A stretch of DNA of 64,000 nt. Origin: Canna indica (Eukaryota; Streptophyta; Magnoliopsida; Zingiberales; Cannaceae). Location: the NCBI GenBank assembly GCA_034359265.1, contig CP136896.1, positions 22,165,501-22,229,500 of the forward strand. Reading direction: 5' to 3'. The position numbers and the translations under genes are program-made. Numbering within the stretch: position 1 is the stretch's first letter; each line of letters opens with the position of its first letter. This document shows, one piece after another, positions 45,540 to 56,871 of this stretch. The notes under the pieces are model-generated. The model saw nothing but the letters and a program-made list of their open reading frames with translations. It ran no database searches and was not told the origin of the DNA.

Positions 45540-47160
45540 ATCTCAAGAGATTCAACCAATGCTCTACTGTCGTGATTGAAGGAAACACTCTCATGGGAAT
45601 GAAGCTCCAATCTGAGGGCGTTTCTACCTCAAAGAGAGACATAGACTCATGAGGTAAAATTCAAATTACTGGAGTAAAATTCAATGCTTTGTCTAAAGAA
45701 GGTCCATCTGTTACATCTCTTTCTAGTAAATTTGTAGCTCTAGAAAATCCACTCTTTGTGGCAAATCAAAAAATGATTGATCCCCAAAGTCAAATTAGAT
45801 CTAAGCAGCCTGTAATTTGGGCTGCCCTCTTTAGAGGCACTCAAATGCCTTAGAATAAGGTGTCCATTGAAAAACTTAAGAAAATTTAGAATGCTTCAAT
45901 CAATGAGGTCAAAATAGATGATGAACCCATTTCAGTTGCTAGGTCTGAGTGGAGTAATAGCTTATATGGCAAATTTTATGACAGCACCCCTTCAATTCAC
46001 TTGGTTCAGAAAGCAATGGCTAAGATTTGAAAGCTAAAATGTGTTGTATAATATGTGGATCTTGCAATAGGGTATTTTTGTTTCAAATTTGCATATGTAG
46101 AGGACCTCAATAAAATGTTAGCTGGAGGGCCATGATTCTTTAGAGGTCAAGCCTTGTTGCTTACACCTTGGAGGGCAAACTTTCAACCCTATTCGAAAGA
46201 ATAGAGGTCATCCTAATTTGGATTCAACTTCCAGAATTGCCTTTAGAATACCTGAGGAAAGATATTCTGCTAAAGATTGCTAGAAGTATTGATTAACTAT
46301 CAAGATAGATGGAGTTATTTTGAAAGGACAAAGAGAAAATTTTGCTCAAATCTGTATTCTTTGGAATTTAAGTAACAAAGTTCCATCAGAAATTTGGGTA
46401 AATGGAGGGGGTGTTATATTTTGGCAGACCATTGCTTTTGAAAATATACCAAAATTATGCTTCCACTGTGAAAAAATGGGACACAGAATTGAGGGCTGTA
46501 CAGCTAAAAATGATGAAGTTTCTATTGTTGATAGAAGTTCCAACCATCCTGATCAGGCTTGTTTGAGTAAAGAAGGAGGTATGAATGACAAAACTAACAA
46601 TGAGGATATTTCTAGTCCCTAGCAGACTATAAAAGGAAAAAGAAATTTCAAGGAAGGAAATTGACACTCAAACACCGAAAAATAAAAACAGACACTCTCA
46701 AAGACATGAGTGAGAAGGATCCTAACAGGGCAGAAGATAAGAATTTTTTCTCTGAAAAACAAGGAAATTCTGAATACTAAAAATGCCAAGACAATGTCTA
46801 ATACCAATGTCAACAATGGGAACTTGTTTGCCAACAAGAATAAGCAGACAAAATTCAAAGAAAACATTGAAATGGATACCGAGTTAAATGAAAATTTAGT
46901 ATTTCAGTCTGTCAGCAAAGAACATGTAGTGGTACATAATGAGGTTGAGAAGAACTTGGACAATTTTCATAAGAACTTGATTGACACTTTTGCCATTGCT
47001 GTAGGTAAAATAAAGGAGGTTAAGAAGGAATCGATGAAGATATATATGATAACCAATATTGAAATTGGAGAAGGTAGAATCATAAAGGCCTATTCTCAGA
47101 CCATTCACTATGAATGTTTTCCTTTTAACCTCAAACATAATAGAGCCAAGAAAAATAATC
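45540..47160 (+). pseudogene. LINE ORF1 (DUF4283-like and CCHC knuckle)
   Basis: FFRGQALLLTPWRANFQPYSKE (about 46140) is the end of the DUF4283 domain of plant L1 ORF1, and LCFHCEKMGHRIEGC (about 46460) is a CX2CX4HX4C zinc knuckle that binds RNA. The sequence after it is Lys/Asn-rich. Stops at several places, for example after the knuckle region at 46621, break the frame. Confidence 0.75.
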
Positions 47161-47234
47161 GATGAATGTTTGATTGAATGTGATGGTGACCCTTCACCTG
47201 TGAAAATAAAAGGAAAATCTAAGATGTTTCAAGA

Positions 47235-47388
47235 ATGAAATTGCTTTCATGGAACATAAGAGGGGGTCTCAAAACAGTTGGTTGGGACTTCCTTAATTTT
47301 ATTATGAAATCAAACAATCCTGATTTGATTCTATTAGTTGGAAATCATCTTGATGATGAACACTCACATATTTGCATCATGGAATTTG
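47235..47388 (+). pseudogene. LINE ORF2 endonuclease start, cut by LTR
   Basis: MKLLSWNIRGGLKTVGWDF is the standard start of plant L1 ORF2 (endonuclease N-terminus). After about 50 codons the LTR begins at 47389. The catalytic GDFN and SDH parts are not found on the far side. Confidence 0.8.
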
Positions 47389-48083
47389 TGTTGGCCTAAG
47401 ATTTTTAACGTAGGTCTTAATCTCGATTTTGATAATAACAAACATGGAACTAATAACTCATCGGAAGGTTTTCGGGTTCCGAGCCGATTAGCGCATGACG
47501 TCCCCGATTGGAAAAATCAAAGGAATCGGAGAAATCGGCAAGGATGCTCATTGACACTCGGGATTCATCGGGAAGTTTGAGTCTACGTCTGGAGTGTCTA
47601 GATTTTTGTATATCCTCTATTTGATGCATAATAACTTAAAAACTAAAATCCGAACCCCAAAACATGAAAATCAAGAAACGGTCCAAAAATCTTCAAAATC
47701 TAGGGAGCTTCTTGGAGGGCTATATGATTTAGACATCTCCTTAGCACCAAAAGTCTCGATAATTGTTCCTTATGTAGAAATAAGTTAAAGATATTTTTAA
47801 AGAAATTTTTGGAAACTTTTAACATATCCATATTTGACTCAAAAGACTTTAAAATTTCTGATTTTCGCAAATTAGTACTAGACCTCAAAATTTAGATTTT
47901 GATTCTTAAGGATTTTGATTTTTTAGATATTTTTATTGAATCCAAATGGAGTATTCCTTATTTAGCATTTATGTTTTGAAGTTAATGACTTAAATTTAAT
48001 CAATGTTAAATGAGGATTATGAGAGATGAGACCGTGCTGAAAACTACATCAAGTGCAATTTCGGTTGAAGGTTTGGTCTATTG

Positions 48084-48200
48084 TTCGGTCGATCGACCTG
48101 TGATCGACGAGCGACCAAATTTGGTTAGTAACTCACAGTAGGCATTCGATCGATGTCCGGCCGAAGGTTCGATCGACCTAACCTTCCATCGAAGGATCAA
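48084..48200 (+). repeat. Palindrome array in LTR copy 4 (reduced)
   Basis: TTCGGTCGATCGACC, GTGATCGACGAGCGACC, ATTCGATCGATG and GGTTCGATCGACC in about 120 bases, ending about 45 bases before the TATA box. The weakest of the four arrays. Confidence 0.75.
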
Positions 48201-48238
48201 CTGGCAGTGATGTTTCATTTGGGTATTTTCATGGCCTC

Positions 48239-48246
48239 TATAAATA
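48239..48246 (+). promoter_or_regulatory. TATA box of LTR copy 4
   Basis: TATAAATA in GGCCTCTATAAATATTTC, aligned with the same element in LTR copies 2 and 3. Confidence 0.65.
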
Positions 48247-48959
48247 TTTCACCTTGGCCTTCCTTATGTTCTTCAACTATTCTTGAGCCATTATATGTGA
48301 TACTAAAGTTTTGATTGAGCCATTTTGATCTAAAACCCCTAGTTTCATCATCTATCCTTGATTGAGCCTTCACTCTTCATTAATTCATCAACTTGATGCA
48401 TCAAGAGGACTAGGGATTCAGTTTTGGAGCTAAGTATAATTTGTTTAGTATTTTGCTCAATTTACTTGTGTATTTTCTTGTTTATTTCATTGTATCTCAA
48501 AGTGTGAAAACCTAGGTTGCTAGGTTGTTGAATTGGGTGTGGTTGCCTTGGTTGTAAGGTTTAAATCCACCGGTGTAAACTTAGTTTGCTAGGATTAGTG
48601 ATTGTTGTCCTTTAGGGTATGAGATGGAAGAGTACTCTCGGTAAGAAGGCGGAGACTTTTAGGTGTGGAAATGCCTTAGGTGTGAGAGCGGAGACTCTTC
48701 GGGTAAAATGTCATCATTGTAAGAAACATTCATAATCTAGTAAAGTCGACTTTGGAAATCCTAAGTAAGGGTGCTTAGGAGTGGAGTAGACATTGGGGCC
48801 GAACCACTATAATTTGATTGTGTTTACATTGCTACTATGTTTGTGTTTAATTGTCATATTTATTGCTTTTGTTATTTGATTGAATTGTCATTTGCCTAAG
48901 TAACCTAAGAATTGATTAAAATTAGAATTGCTCTATGCAAAGTAGCCTATAGGATTCAA

Positions 48960-50105
48960 CCTTGGATAGGGACTAAATCTCCAATCAGCAAGCGTCTTTT
49001 GTAAAGAACAGAAACATGCATGACAACATCATAATTATGTCTAAGGTAGTAAATATTATAAGCAAACCAAAATGTAAAAAATCTTTTTTTCATTTTGAAG
49101 CTTGACTTGAAAAAGGCTTTTGATAGAGTGGATTGGGAGGCTCTAAAAGGCATCTGCAGATGTATGAATTTTCCTGAGAAACTTATTGTTTGGTTCATGG
49201 CATGTTTGAAGGCTGCTAATTTTAAATGCAACTTCAATGGGATTCAATTAGAAACACTCAAGAGTCACAAGGGTGTACATTAGGGTGATCTTTTATCCCC
49301 ATATTTTTTTTATCATCCTACAAGAACTATTATTAGTATTGATTGAAAAGGAAGTAGCATTTGATCACATCAAAGTTCAAAGTTTTCAAATACATGAAGC
49401 TTATTTTGAGCCATTTGTTCGTTGCTAATGACATAATCTTGATGGTCAAATGTTTTAAGAAATTTTGTGTTTATGTTAAAGAAGTTTTGAATAAATATGA
49501 ATTAATTACAAACCAAATAATAAACTACAAGAAATCAAAATTGCTCTTCCCAAGTGCTCTCCCAAAAAGGCAGAATGAAGAATTATGTGATCTGATGGGT
49601 ATAAAAGAAGGTTCTTTTCTCCTAAAATACCTAAGGGCAAATATTGACAAAGGAAAAGTTCTTTTAAATGTTCAAAGATCGTTAATAAGTAAAGCAAAAA
49701 GTAGAATTGAATGTTGGGCAAGCAAAAATGTTTCTCAAGCTGGTAAATCTATTTTGCTTAACTCACTGATGAATTTCATCCCAATACACACTCTTACAAC
49801 CACATGGATCAATGACAAAGTAGTCAAAGATTATGAAAGACTGACCACATACTATTTTTGGAGAATTGGGAAGAAAGGTCATGGAATCCATTTCATTAGT
49901 TGGAGAGGGTGACCTTAAGCAAATATAATGGAGGTCTAGGGGTTAGAGACCCAAGTCTGATTAAAACTACCATTCATGCAAAAAGAATCTTACCCCCATT
50001 GAATAACAAGAATCTGGGATGGGTAAATCTTATGAGAGGAAAATATCATCATATTCATCCTTGGCTCGATGAAAATGGTAGGAAAAAAGTCTGTGATAGA
50101 TGTTA
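48960..50105 (+). pseudogene. LINE reverse transcriptase segment
   Basis: NQQASFVKNRNMHDNIIIMS (about 48978), then KLDLKKAFDRVDWEALKG (49095; first catalytic Asp in the KAFD motif), IVWFMACLKAANF, then HLFVANDIILMV in place of the usual F/Y-A-D-D motif, so a catalytic Asp is Asn. Further on are LLFPSALPKRQN, RIECWASKNVSQAGK and RIGKKGHGIHFISW. Several stops and frameshifts. Ends at KYHHIHPWLDENGRKK just before the CACTA copy. Confidence 0.85.
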
Positions 50106-51029
50106 AAGGAATGAAATTAAATATCATCATATCATCATATTCATCCTTCGCTCATAGCTGATGGCGTGCACGGGGCGCGAAATGAAATAACCTAGTAGCT
50201 ATAGCTTAGCGGGGACAAAAGGGTCGTCGGTGATATAAGTAAATAATTAGCCACGGCTAGCAACGGTCGTTGCTTATTAATGGATGGCGCAAACGCGGCA
50301 CGAAAATAAAAAATATATCACCGATAGCTTAGAGAGGGCTACGTGGCCGTCAGTGATATTATCAGTAGTTGTCCATGGTTTACCAACGGCTGATGGGCCG
50401 TCGGTGATAAACCTTTTTATTTGCGTTTGCGCCCGACCTTTCCTCTTTCCCCCACTCTCCTCTCTCCGCTGCCGACTGAATTGTCATCGCCGCCGATCTT
50501 TTCCTCGGCACCGACTTAGCACCATCGAGTTCACCACCGAGCCGTCGTCGATGGAAACGCCGCCCTCGCCCTCGCCGATCGAGCCCCAATCTCCATGCGC
50601 CGGCCCCTCTCCTCGATTGTCGCCTTTTCCCTCGCCACCTTCTCCCAAGTGAGTTCCTCCCGTATGGTTTCGGCCGACGCCGGCATTATTTTTTTTGTTA
50701 ATATATTAATTAAATTTAATTACTTAGGATTAATGTTAGATTAATTAGGATTATTTGTTAATTAGATTTAATTAGTTTTGTTAATTATGGTTAATTAGTT
50801 TTGTTAATTAGGTTAATTGGTTTTGTTAATTAGGTTAATTAGTTTTGTTAATTAGGGTTAATGTTAGATTTAATTAGTTTTGTTAACTAATTAGGATTAT
50901 TTGTTAATTAGATTTAATTAGTTTTTTTGTTGTTAGATTAAATTTAGGTTAGTTTTAATGTTAGGGTTAGTTAATCAAGGGTAGAATAAATGTTAGGGTT
51001 AATTTTAGTTGGGTGTAATTATAATTTTG

Positions 51030-51195
51030 AAATCATCCACTCTGGACTCACACGTGCCAAAATCGTCCACTTTGGACTCGCGGCCAAATCGTCCACGGTG
51101 GACTCGCGCTGGAATCATCCAAAATGGATGGACATGTGCCGGAATCGTCCACTTTGGACTCGCGCGGAATCGTCTACTATGGACTCGCACTAGCA
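51030..51195. repeat. Minisatellite with TCCAC-GTGGA dyads, second copy
   Basis: About six units of the form AATCGTCCAC(T/G)(T/G)TGGACTCGCGC, the reverse complement of the repeat at 34105-34345. Confidence 0.85.
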
Positions 51196-51703
51196 TCCAC
51201 AAATTTAGAAAATAATCAAGACGAGTTGATACGTTTCACGTACGCATTGACGAGTCAAGTTTTAATTTTACAAAACCTTAGATCCATTCGGGGGTTGATA
51301 CGACGTGCAACCCTTGAATTATCCCTAATTGGACAATTTGGGAACATAGTTTATTTCTTTTAGTCATTATTCATTTTTAAATTTTGGCTTGTATCTTCCT
51401 TGTTCTTCGATACACGCCCAGATGATATGCGTATTCGGAGAACTGTAGGGACATGCTGCCGAAATTTAGAATGAAGTTAATGACTAAAAGAAATACTAAG
51501 TGCAATATAAATAACATGAATCCCGAATGGAATAGGACCATCTCACCTAAAGACATTACCTAAAGACATTGCCATCTTTTTGACAGAACATGTCGAGCGA
51601 TCGAAGTTGGATGTACCGACAAATTCATCGTGGAGCTATAACGGACGAATTTCGAGTAGGCGTAACTTCTTAAATTTCGCCTATACGAATAAAATTTTTC
51701 TTA

Positions 51704-53130
51704 GTGGTGATAAATCTGATGTCCCTGCCAAAAATGTTCGAACATAAGATTTTTGGATCGGGAAACTGTCACAATGCATTTGTACACAAAAGGATTCACA
51801 CCAAGATATTTTGTATTGAATTGTCACGGGGGTCATGTCAAGTCGGAACGTCGAGCAATCCTGTTGTCCATACTCATAGTGAATCTTCTACTGTTGTTAT
51901 TTCTTCTTCCAATCCACCTAATCCTTATAGAACAATGATTTTGGATAGTTTTGGCGGACAATTCCATATAAATGACAATGTTAAGTCAATGACTGAGACA
52001 GTACAGCTACCAGATACTATGACAGTTGAAGTCACTGAAGAACAACCTGCGATACAGACTGAATTGCGCAAAAAGGAGGCTGCAGAATTTTACGAGATTG
52101 AAGACCATGATGAGACAACTAGGGGCCACACAGATTGGGCAGACTTGGGGACACGCCTCCGAGTGGATTCCTGGACCTGTGTGGGACTAGCTTGTTGAGC
52201 GGTGGGACACGCCTGAGTGACAAGAGGTCTCCCGGACAGCGTCGAGAAACCACATGTCCGGGGGAGACGGCACAGGGGCGCGTTACACTGGTAGTTCTGT
52301 GTCTTTTACGGTGAATAAGCATTGTATAATAAGTATAATTTCCTTACTTTTAATTAAAATATTATATATTGTGTATAATGATACTAATGTATTTATTTTC
52401 TAATGTAAGACGCGAGTTGCGGAGGATGACACCGTCCAACGCCCCTCGCTAATGCAAGTGTTTGAGTGCACTCACCGTCGACGAGGAGGAGTGGGGACTA
52501 CGTCGATAGTAGGGCCTCGATCATCATGGTAAGTATTTGTCTATTTGATTTATGCAATTTTTATTTATAGTTATATATATATATATATTATTTAAAATAT
52601 AAACGCGTATATATATATATATAATTTAAAATATAAACGCGTGTTGGAAACTTACACAAGGACCGTGATCGAGTGTGGAGGCACGCCAGAGGAGTTTGAC
52701 ACAGGTGCATGGGTCGAGGCCGCGGGTGGCTAGGAGCACGGCCGTGTTTATGGCTTTGCAGACAGTACACGCACCATGTTATGGCCACTTGAGGCACCGA
52801 CCCCTCCCGTTGCGGGTGAGCGGCCCTCGACATCGCGGACGCAGGACTAGAGCCGGATAGCGACCTTGGAGTCCGAGCTAACACAACAGAGAGCGACGAT
52901 AGAGGAGCAGAGAAAGTCGATGGAGGAGCAAAAACATGCGATGGAGGAGCAGAGACGCACGAATAACGAGTTGAGACAAACGATGCAGAACATGGACGCC
53001 CTCCTCACTTAGATTACATCTCACTCAGGCCTTCTACCGATGATATCGCAGCCATCATCCTCTTCGACCCAATCGACGGTCCTGACCCAATCGCTGTCGA
53101 CTCCACCGTCTCTACCGCAACCTTGAAATT
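51704..53130 (+). pseudogene. CACTA coding remnants incl. Transposase_24 pieces
   Basis: The longest frame (51704-52198) is hydrophilic and Thr/Ser/Glu-rich with no firm domain. After it, RVAEDDTVQRPSLMQVFECT (52410) and THRRRGGVG match the PF03004 signature of the first CACTA copy (RVTEDGTVQRPSMMEVFERT). A Glu/Gln/Lys-rich stretch follows (52880-53000), then SHSGLLPMISQPSSSS. Frameshifts separate the parts. Confidence 0.65.
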
Positions 53131-53864
53131 TTGATTTATTGTATTTTGATTATATTTTGATACTCGTTAGCCTCCATTTGAGGCTTAGATACTTGATAGA
53201 TGTTTATACTTTACATTTCATATTTTGATACTTGTTTGTCTCTTGTTTGAGGCTTATAGTTGTTTATATACTTATAGTTGTATATATATGATATTTTGAT
53301 ACTTGTTTGCCTCCGGTTTGAGGCTTAGATTGACGATATTTAAGTAAAATTTGTATGGTTTGTTGAAAATGTATGTGTATGAGGTTTTGTGGTTGTAATC
53401 TGTGATTGAAAATGTATAGTTGTAATATGTGATTGATGATATCATTGTATATACATGAATTTTTAAAATTTTAATTTTTTTCAGTTATAGGATATAACTT
53501 CAGTCACAGCTTACCTATGATCGTTCGTCACTACGTCGTGGCTAAAAGCGTATCGTATATGGCTGATGGCCTGGGCAGCAATAAATATTATGGTTACTAA
53601 TAATATCACTGACGACTCACAGCCGCGGCTAATGTGTTTAAATTAGCGACAACCGTCGAGAACCGTCATTAATGTGTTTAAGTCAGCAACAACGCGTGCG
53701 GCGGTCACTGATGATTACTTGTGACGGCAGCAGTCAGCCGTCACAACTTATCTGAGACGCGCACATCAATGACGGCCTTTTGCCACAGCTCCCGCCGTTC
53801 GTGCTAGTTTTCACCGACGGTTCAGCCATGACCTTAGTCGTCGGTGAGAACGACTAGTAGTGTT

Positions 53865-54360
53865 AGTGTAAAATTATGTAATACAATTCGACAAATTCAT
53901 ATCCCAAAGAGCAGCTCTCCTGACAAGTGGATTTGGACTCTAAACAACAAAGGCAAGTTGAATAGTAAAATAGCATACAATTTTCTAAAAAATGACGAAA
54001 TGAATACCATCTATCCATCATGTGATTGGAGATACCTTTGGAGCTTAAGAGTACTTCTCAAAATCAAGATTTTTGTTTGGAAATTAGCATATGGAAGACT
54101 TCCTACATATGTGATGCTTGCAAGAGTAAGTAAAATCCCTGAACATAAATGTTTCAACTTGTGAAGAAGGAATGAATAGCAGTAATCACATTCTTTTTGA
54201 TTGTTGCTTTGCTGTTAATTTCTGGAATGCTTTTGAAAGAGTATTGAACTACAATTTTGAGTTGAGAAGTCAATGGAATAATGGAATGTGGATTAAGGAA
54301 GGAAAACACCTGGACAAAGACATGAGAATGAACCTAGTTAATTAGTTGTATTGCAGCTGG
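53865..54360 (+). pseudogene. LINE zf-RVT segment after the CACTA insertion
   Basis: Reads WIWTLNNKGKLNSKIAYNFL, KIKIFVWKLAYGRLPTYV and KIPEHKCFNL, then breaks; SHILFDCCFAVNFWNAFERV continues in another frame. It aligns with 41930-42380 of the sister LINE. The first Cys pair is damaged by a frameshift. Confidence 0.8.
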
Positions 54361-54589
54361 ATTATGGTACTTGTGGAAGAACGTAAATGAAAAATGCTTT
54401 AAGGGAAAAGGTTGTGGTATTAATTCTCTGGTTTACGGAGTGCTAGCTGAATTTTCACATGCGAATTCCTTAAATGCAGGTGTTATTAATAAAGGAACCA
54501 TGTATGCAGGAAATCCATCTCACATATCAAATATGTCTAGCAGTAGCCATAAAGTTGATTCTGTTCAGTAGCTGAGGTATGAAGATTCT

Positions 54590-54980
54590 GACACCAAATT
54601 AATACTGGGTTTTCTGTGATACGGCTTGGTTGAAACACAATAACAAATTTGATATGGGTTTCTATATCCTGAATGAAGAGAAAAAGGACTTCTTGATGGG
54701 TTTCAGCAACATTGTTTCACCAAATGTGCTCACCGCTGAGTTAAATTCCATTTGGCTTTGTCTAGTCATAGATGAACAGTTCAATCTCAACCATCTAAAA
54801 ATATTTACTGATTGTAAAATGGTAGTGGATATATTGGACAAAAAGGCAAAAGCTCCTTGGTTCACAAAAGAACGGGTGAAAGACATATTGCATATTGCAA
54901 ATAAAGTAAAGGTTAAAGGGTGGTTTCATTTGAGAAAAGAGGAAAATAGTATGGATCATCATTTAGCAAAAACTGGTTAA
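54590..54980 (+). pseudogene. LINE RNase H domain
   Basis: YWVFCDTAWLKHNNKFDMGF, then TAELNSIWLCLVIDEQFN, KIFTDCKMVVDILDKKAKAP and ENSMDHHLAKTG, with Asp, Glu, Asp and Asp/His catalytic positions all present. RNase H removes the RNA strand of the RNA/DNA hybrid; presence in the LINE is typical of plant L1 families. The frame from 54630 to 54980 is intact and ends with the natural stop. Confidence 0.85.
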
Positions 54981-55350
54981 CTGATGATGTTTTGAACTTT
55001 CTTGTTTCAGAAACTATGTGTAAATTGTTTTGACTCCATATATGCTGAAGATACTATGTGTAAATTGTGCCTCAACAGTGAGGTAGCAATTTTAAATAAT
55101 GTAGTTGATAATTTTTTCTCTTAAGCTTCTTTTGTTGATATATTCAACAAGGGTAAGGGATGTAACTTGTCTATAAAGGACCCAAGCTTGATAGATTGTA
55201 ACTTGGAGGTAAATATTTTTATTTTTAATAAAAGTAATCTCACCCTAAAGGAATATGATGACATACAAGATTCTGGCGAGAAGTGCACGATCATTGATTC
55301 TTTGCCTTCTCCTAGATATTGAACGTTGACCTGACCTTTTAGAAGAGTAC

Positions 55351-55655
55351 TTTTTGGAAGAAAAAAATAACTAATCAAATTCAATCTCTAATTTCTATAA
55401 CTTAAATCGATACATTAAATCTCTAATTGGTTAGATCTAATTAGGTTTCATTAGGTTAGCTCAAGATTGGATCACTAGTATCAATTAATAGGAATAGAAT
55501 CCAATCTTGAATCAATTCCTTTGATATCAATGATTAAAATGGTAAATTTTAACCTTTTAAAGTCCAATGTGTTTTTTTTAATCTCAAAATTCAAGTTCAA
55601 TAGGTTTTATCGTATTAGATTAGCTTATTGTTACACTTCACTTGTTAGATCTAAT
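55351..55655. other. AT-rich intergenic DNA
   Basis: Repeats of TTAGATCTAATT-like words around 55430-55450 and 55650. No gene seen. Confidence 0.4.
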
Positions 55656-56191
55656 TAAATAAATAGGTAAATAATAAAAACCTCCATTGAACTATGATCC
55701 ATTTGTAATTATCACCTATGAACTTTGAAATTAGATTAAAAAATAACTAAACTTTATAAAACTAACAAAAACACCCGCCACTATTAACTCAATGTTATTT
55801 ATTTAACGTAATCTTTTTTTTTAAATGACACGTGATAGTCTTTCATTGATCCAAATATTAATAAATAAATTAATTAATAGATTAAATAATAAAAAATATT
55901 AATTGTTAGAAAAGTTAATCAGAAAATAAATTTGTAACTAATATTTCATAATTTCTAATTTATTAATTTTACAATTATATTTAATTTTTAATATTTGAAC
56001 CAATGAAAAATTATCACGTGTGATTTAAAAAAAAATTATGTTAAATAAATAACATTGAGTTAATATATGAGATGTTTTTATTAATTTCATAAAGTTTAAT
56101 TTTTTTTTTGGTCTAATTTTAAAGTTCATGTAGGGTGATTATAAATGGATCATAGTTCATGAAAAGTTTTTGTTATTTACCCTAAATAAAT
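55656..56191. mobile_element. MULE-like MITE with perfect 9-bp target duplication
   Basis: TAAATAAAT at 55656-55664 and 56183-56191 flank a 518-base element. Its arms are long inverted repeats of well over 150 bases (left starts AGGTAAATAATAAAAACC, right ends GTTTTTGTTATTTACCC). A 9-bp duplication with long inverted ends is the Mutator-type signature. No coding. Each arm carries a CACGTG (55829-55834 and 56015-56020). Confidence 0.88.
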
Positions 56192-56871
56192 TGACTAGAC
56201 TAACTCAAGATTCAATACATAAAATTAGATCTATGGTTGGATTCAATAAGATGGAGTTGATATTATAATTAGATTCGATTAAGTCAAAATTATGTGAATT
56301 TGGATTGATTTAATTAGTTGAAGTCAACTTAGTATTCCACACGCCAAATCTACCCAAATGATCGAGTTTAACTTGAATCAAAATAGAGGACAAAAGTTGA
56401 CAGCCTAAAATGATAAGAGTGTCCTAGGGCTACAAATGTGTAATTGGGGACCAAAACAACTCGCAATAACTTTATCAAGACATGATAAAATTTACTTCAA
56501 TTGGCTCTCTTTTTCTTTCTTCTTTTTCTTCTGAACATGAGAGTAGCGTGAAGAATCTAATTGCCTACCAAAGTGAGAGTGCTTGTTGCTTTCTTATCGT
56601 AGTAGTCAATGCTATATGACAAGAGGCTAACAATGATGATGATGCTGTGATTATGATTGGATGACCATTGATGATTGGTTCTGATATATATAAACATTTC
56701 ATGGTCAATTATATCCTTACAAAGAATGGATTAAATCAATTCTCAGGCTAAAGATAACTTAGATAATTGCCATAGAATAAGTATGTTTAATTAGTGGTAC
56801 AGATTCTTTTAATATAAAATCTGATTTTGAATGAAATGTATAATTGAACAAAGTTATTAATTTGAGACAAT
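56192..56871. other. Intergenic, no gene seen
   Basis: AT-rich unique-looking sequence with GATGATGATG (56632-56643). No open frame of note. Confidence 0.4.

Larger units (their letters stand above)
47389..48930 (+). repeat. Truncated copia LTR (copy 4), about 1.54 kb
   Basis: Starts TGTTGGCCTAAG. It parallels LTR copies 2 and 3 through GCCTAAGTAACCTAAGAA and then breaks off near AGAATTG, lacking the last 60-90 bases (the CACCCCCCTCTAGTG part and the CA end). Sequence then continues in LINE RT. No duplication can be matched. Most likely a deletion removed the LTR end with part of the LINE. More diverged than copies 2 and 3. Confidence 0.85.
50150..53862 (+). mobile_element. Second CACTA element, inverted copy, left end lost
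   Basis: The right end CTAGTAGTG (to 53862) with CCGTCGGTGA repeats matches the left end of the element at 29253 in reverse complement. The left part (50150-50430) matches 34650-34930 in reverse complement, but the outer ~180 bases with the CACTA terminus are absent. Shared internal parts include the dyad minisatellite (51030-51195), a conserved non-coding block (51230-51690) and the Transposase_24 region (52130-52560). The TNP2/DUF4216 part is absent. It sits inside LINE sequence. Confidence 0.88.
45490..55350 (+). mobile_element. L1-type LINE, near full length but split by an LTR and a CACTA element
   Basis: Order on the plus strand: ORF1 with DUF4283-like and CCHC parts (about 45540-47160), endonuclease start (47235-47388), copia LTR copy 4 (47389-48930), reverse transcriptase (48960-50105), CACTA copy (50150-53862), zf-RVT (53870-54360), RNase H (54590-54980), 3' UTR (to about 55350). 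Most of the endonuclease and the segment between RT and zf-RVT are missing at the two insertions. Sister of the LINE at 41665-44810. Confidence 0.85.
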
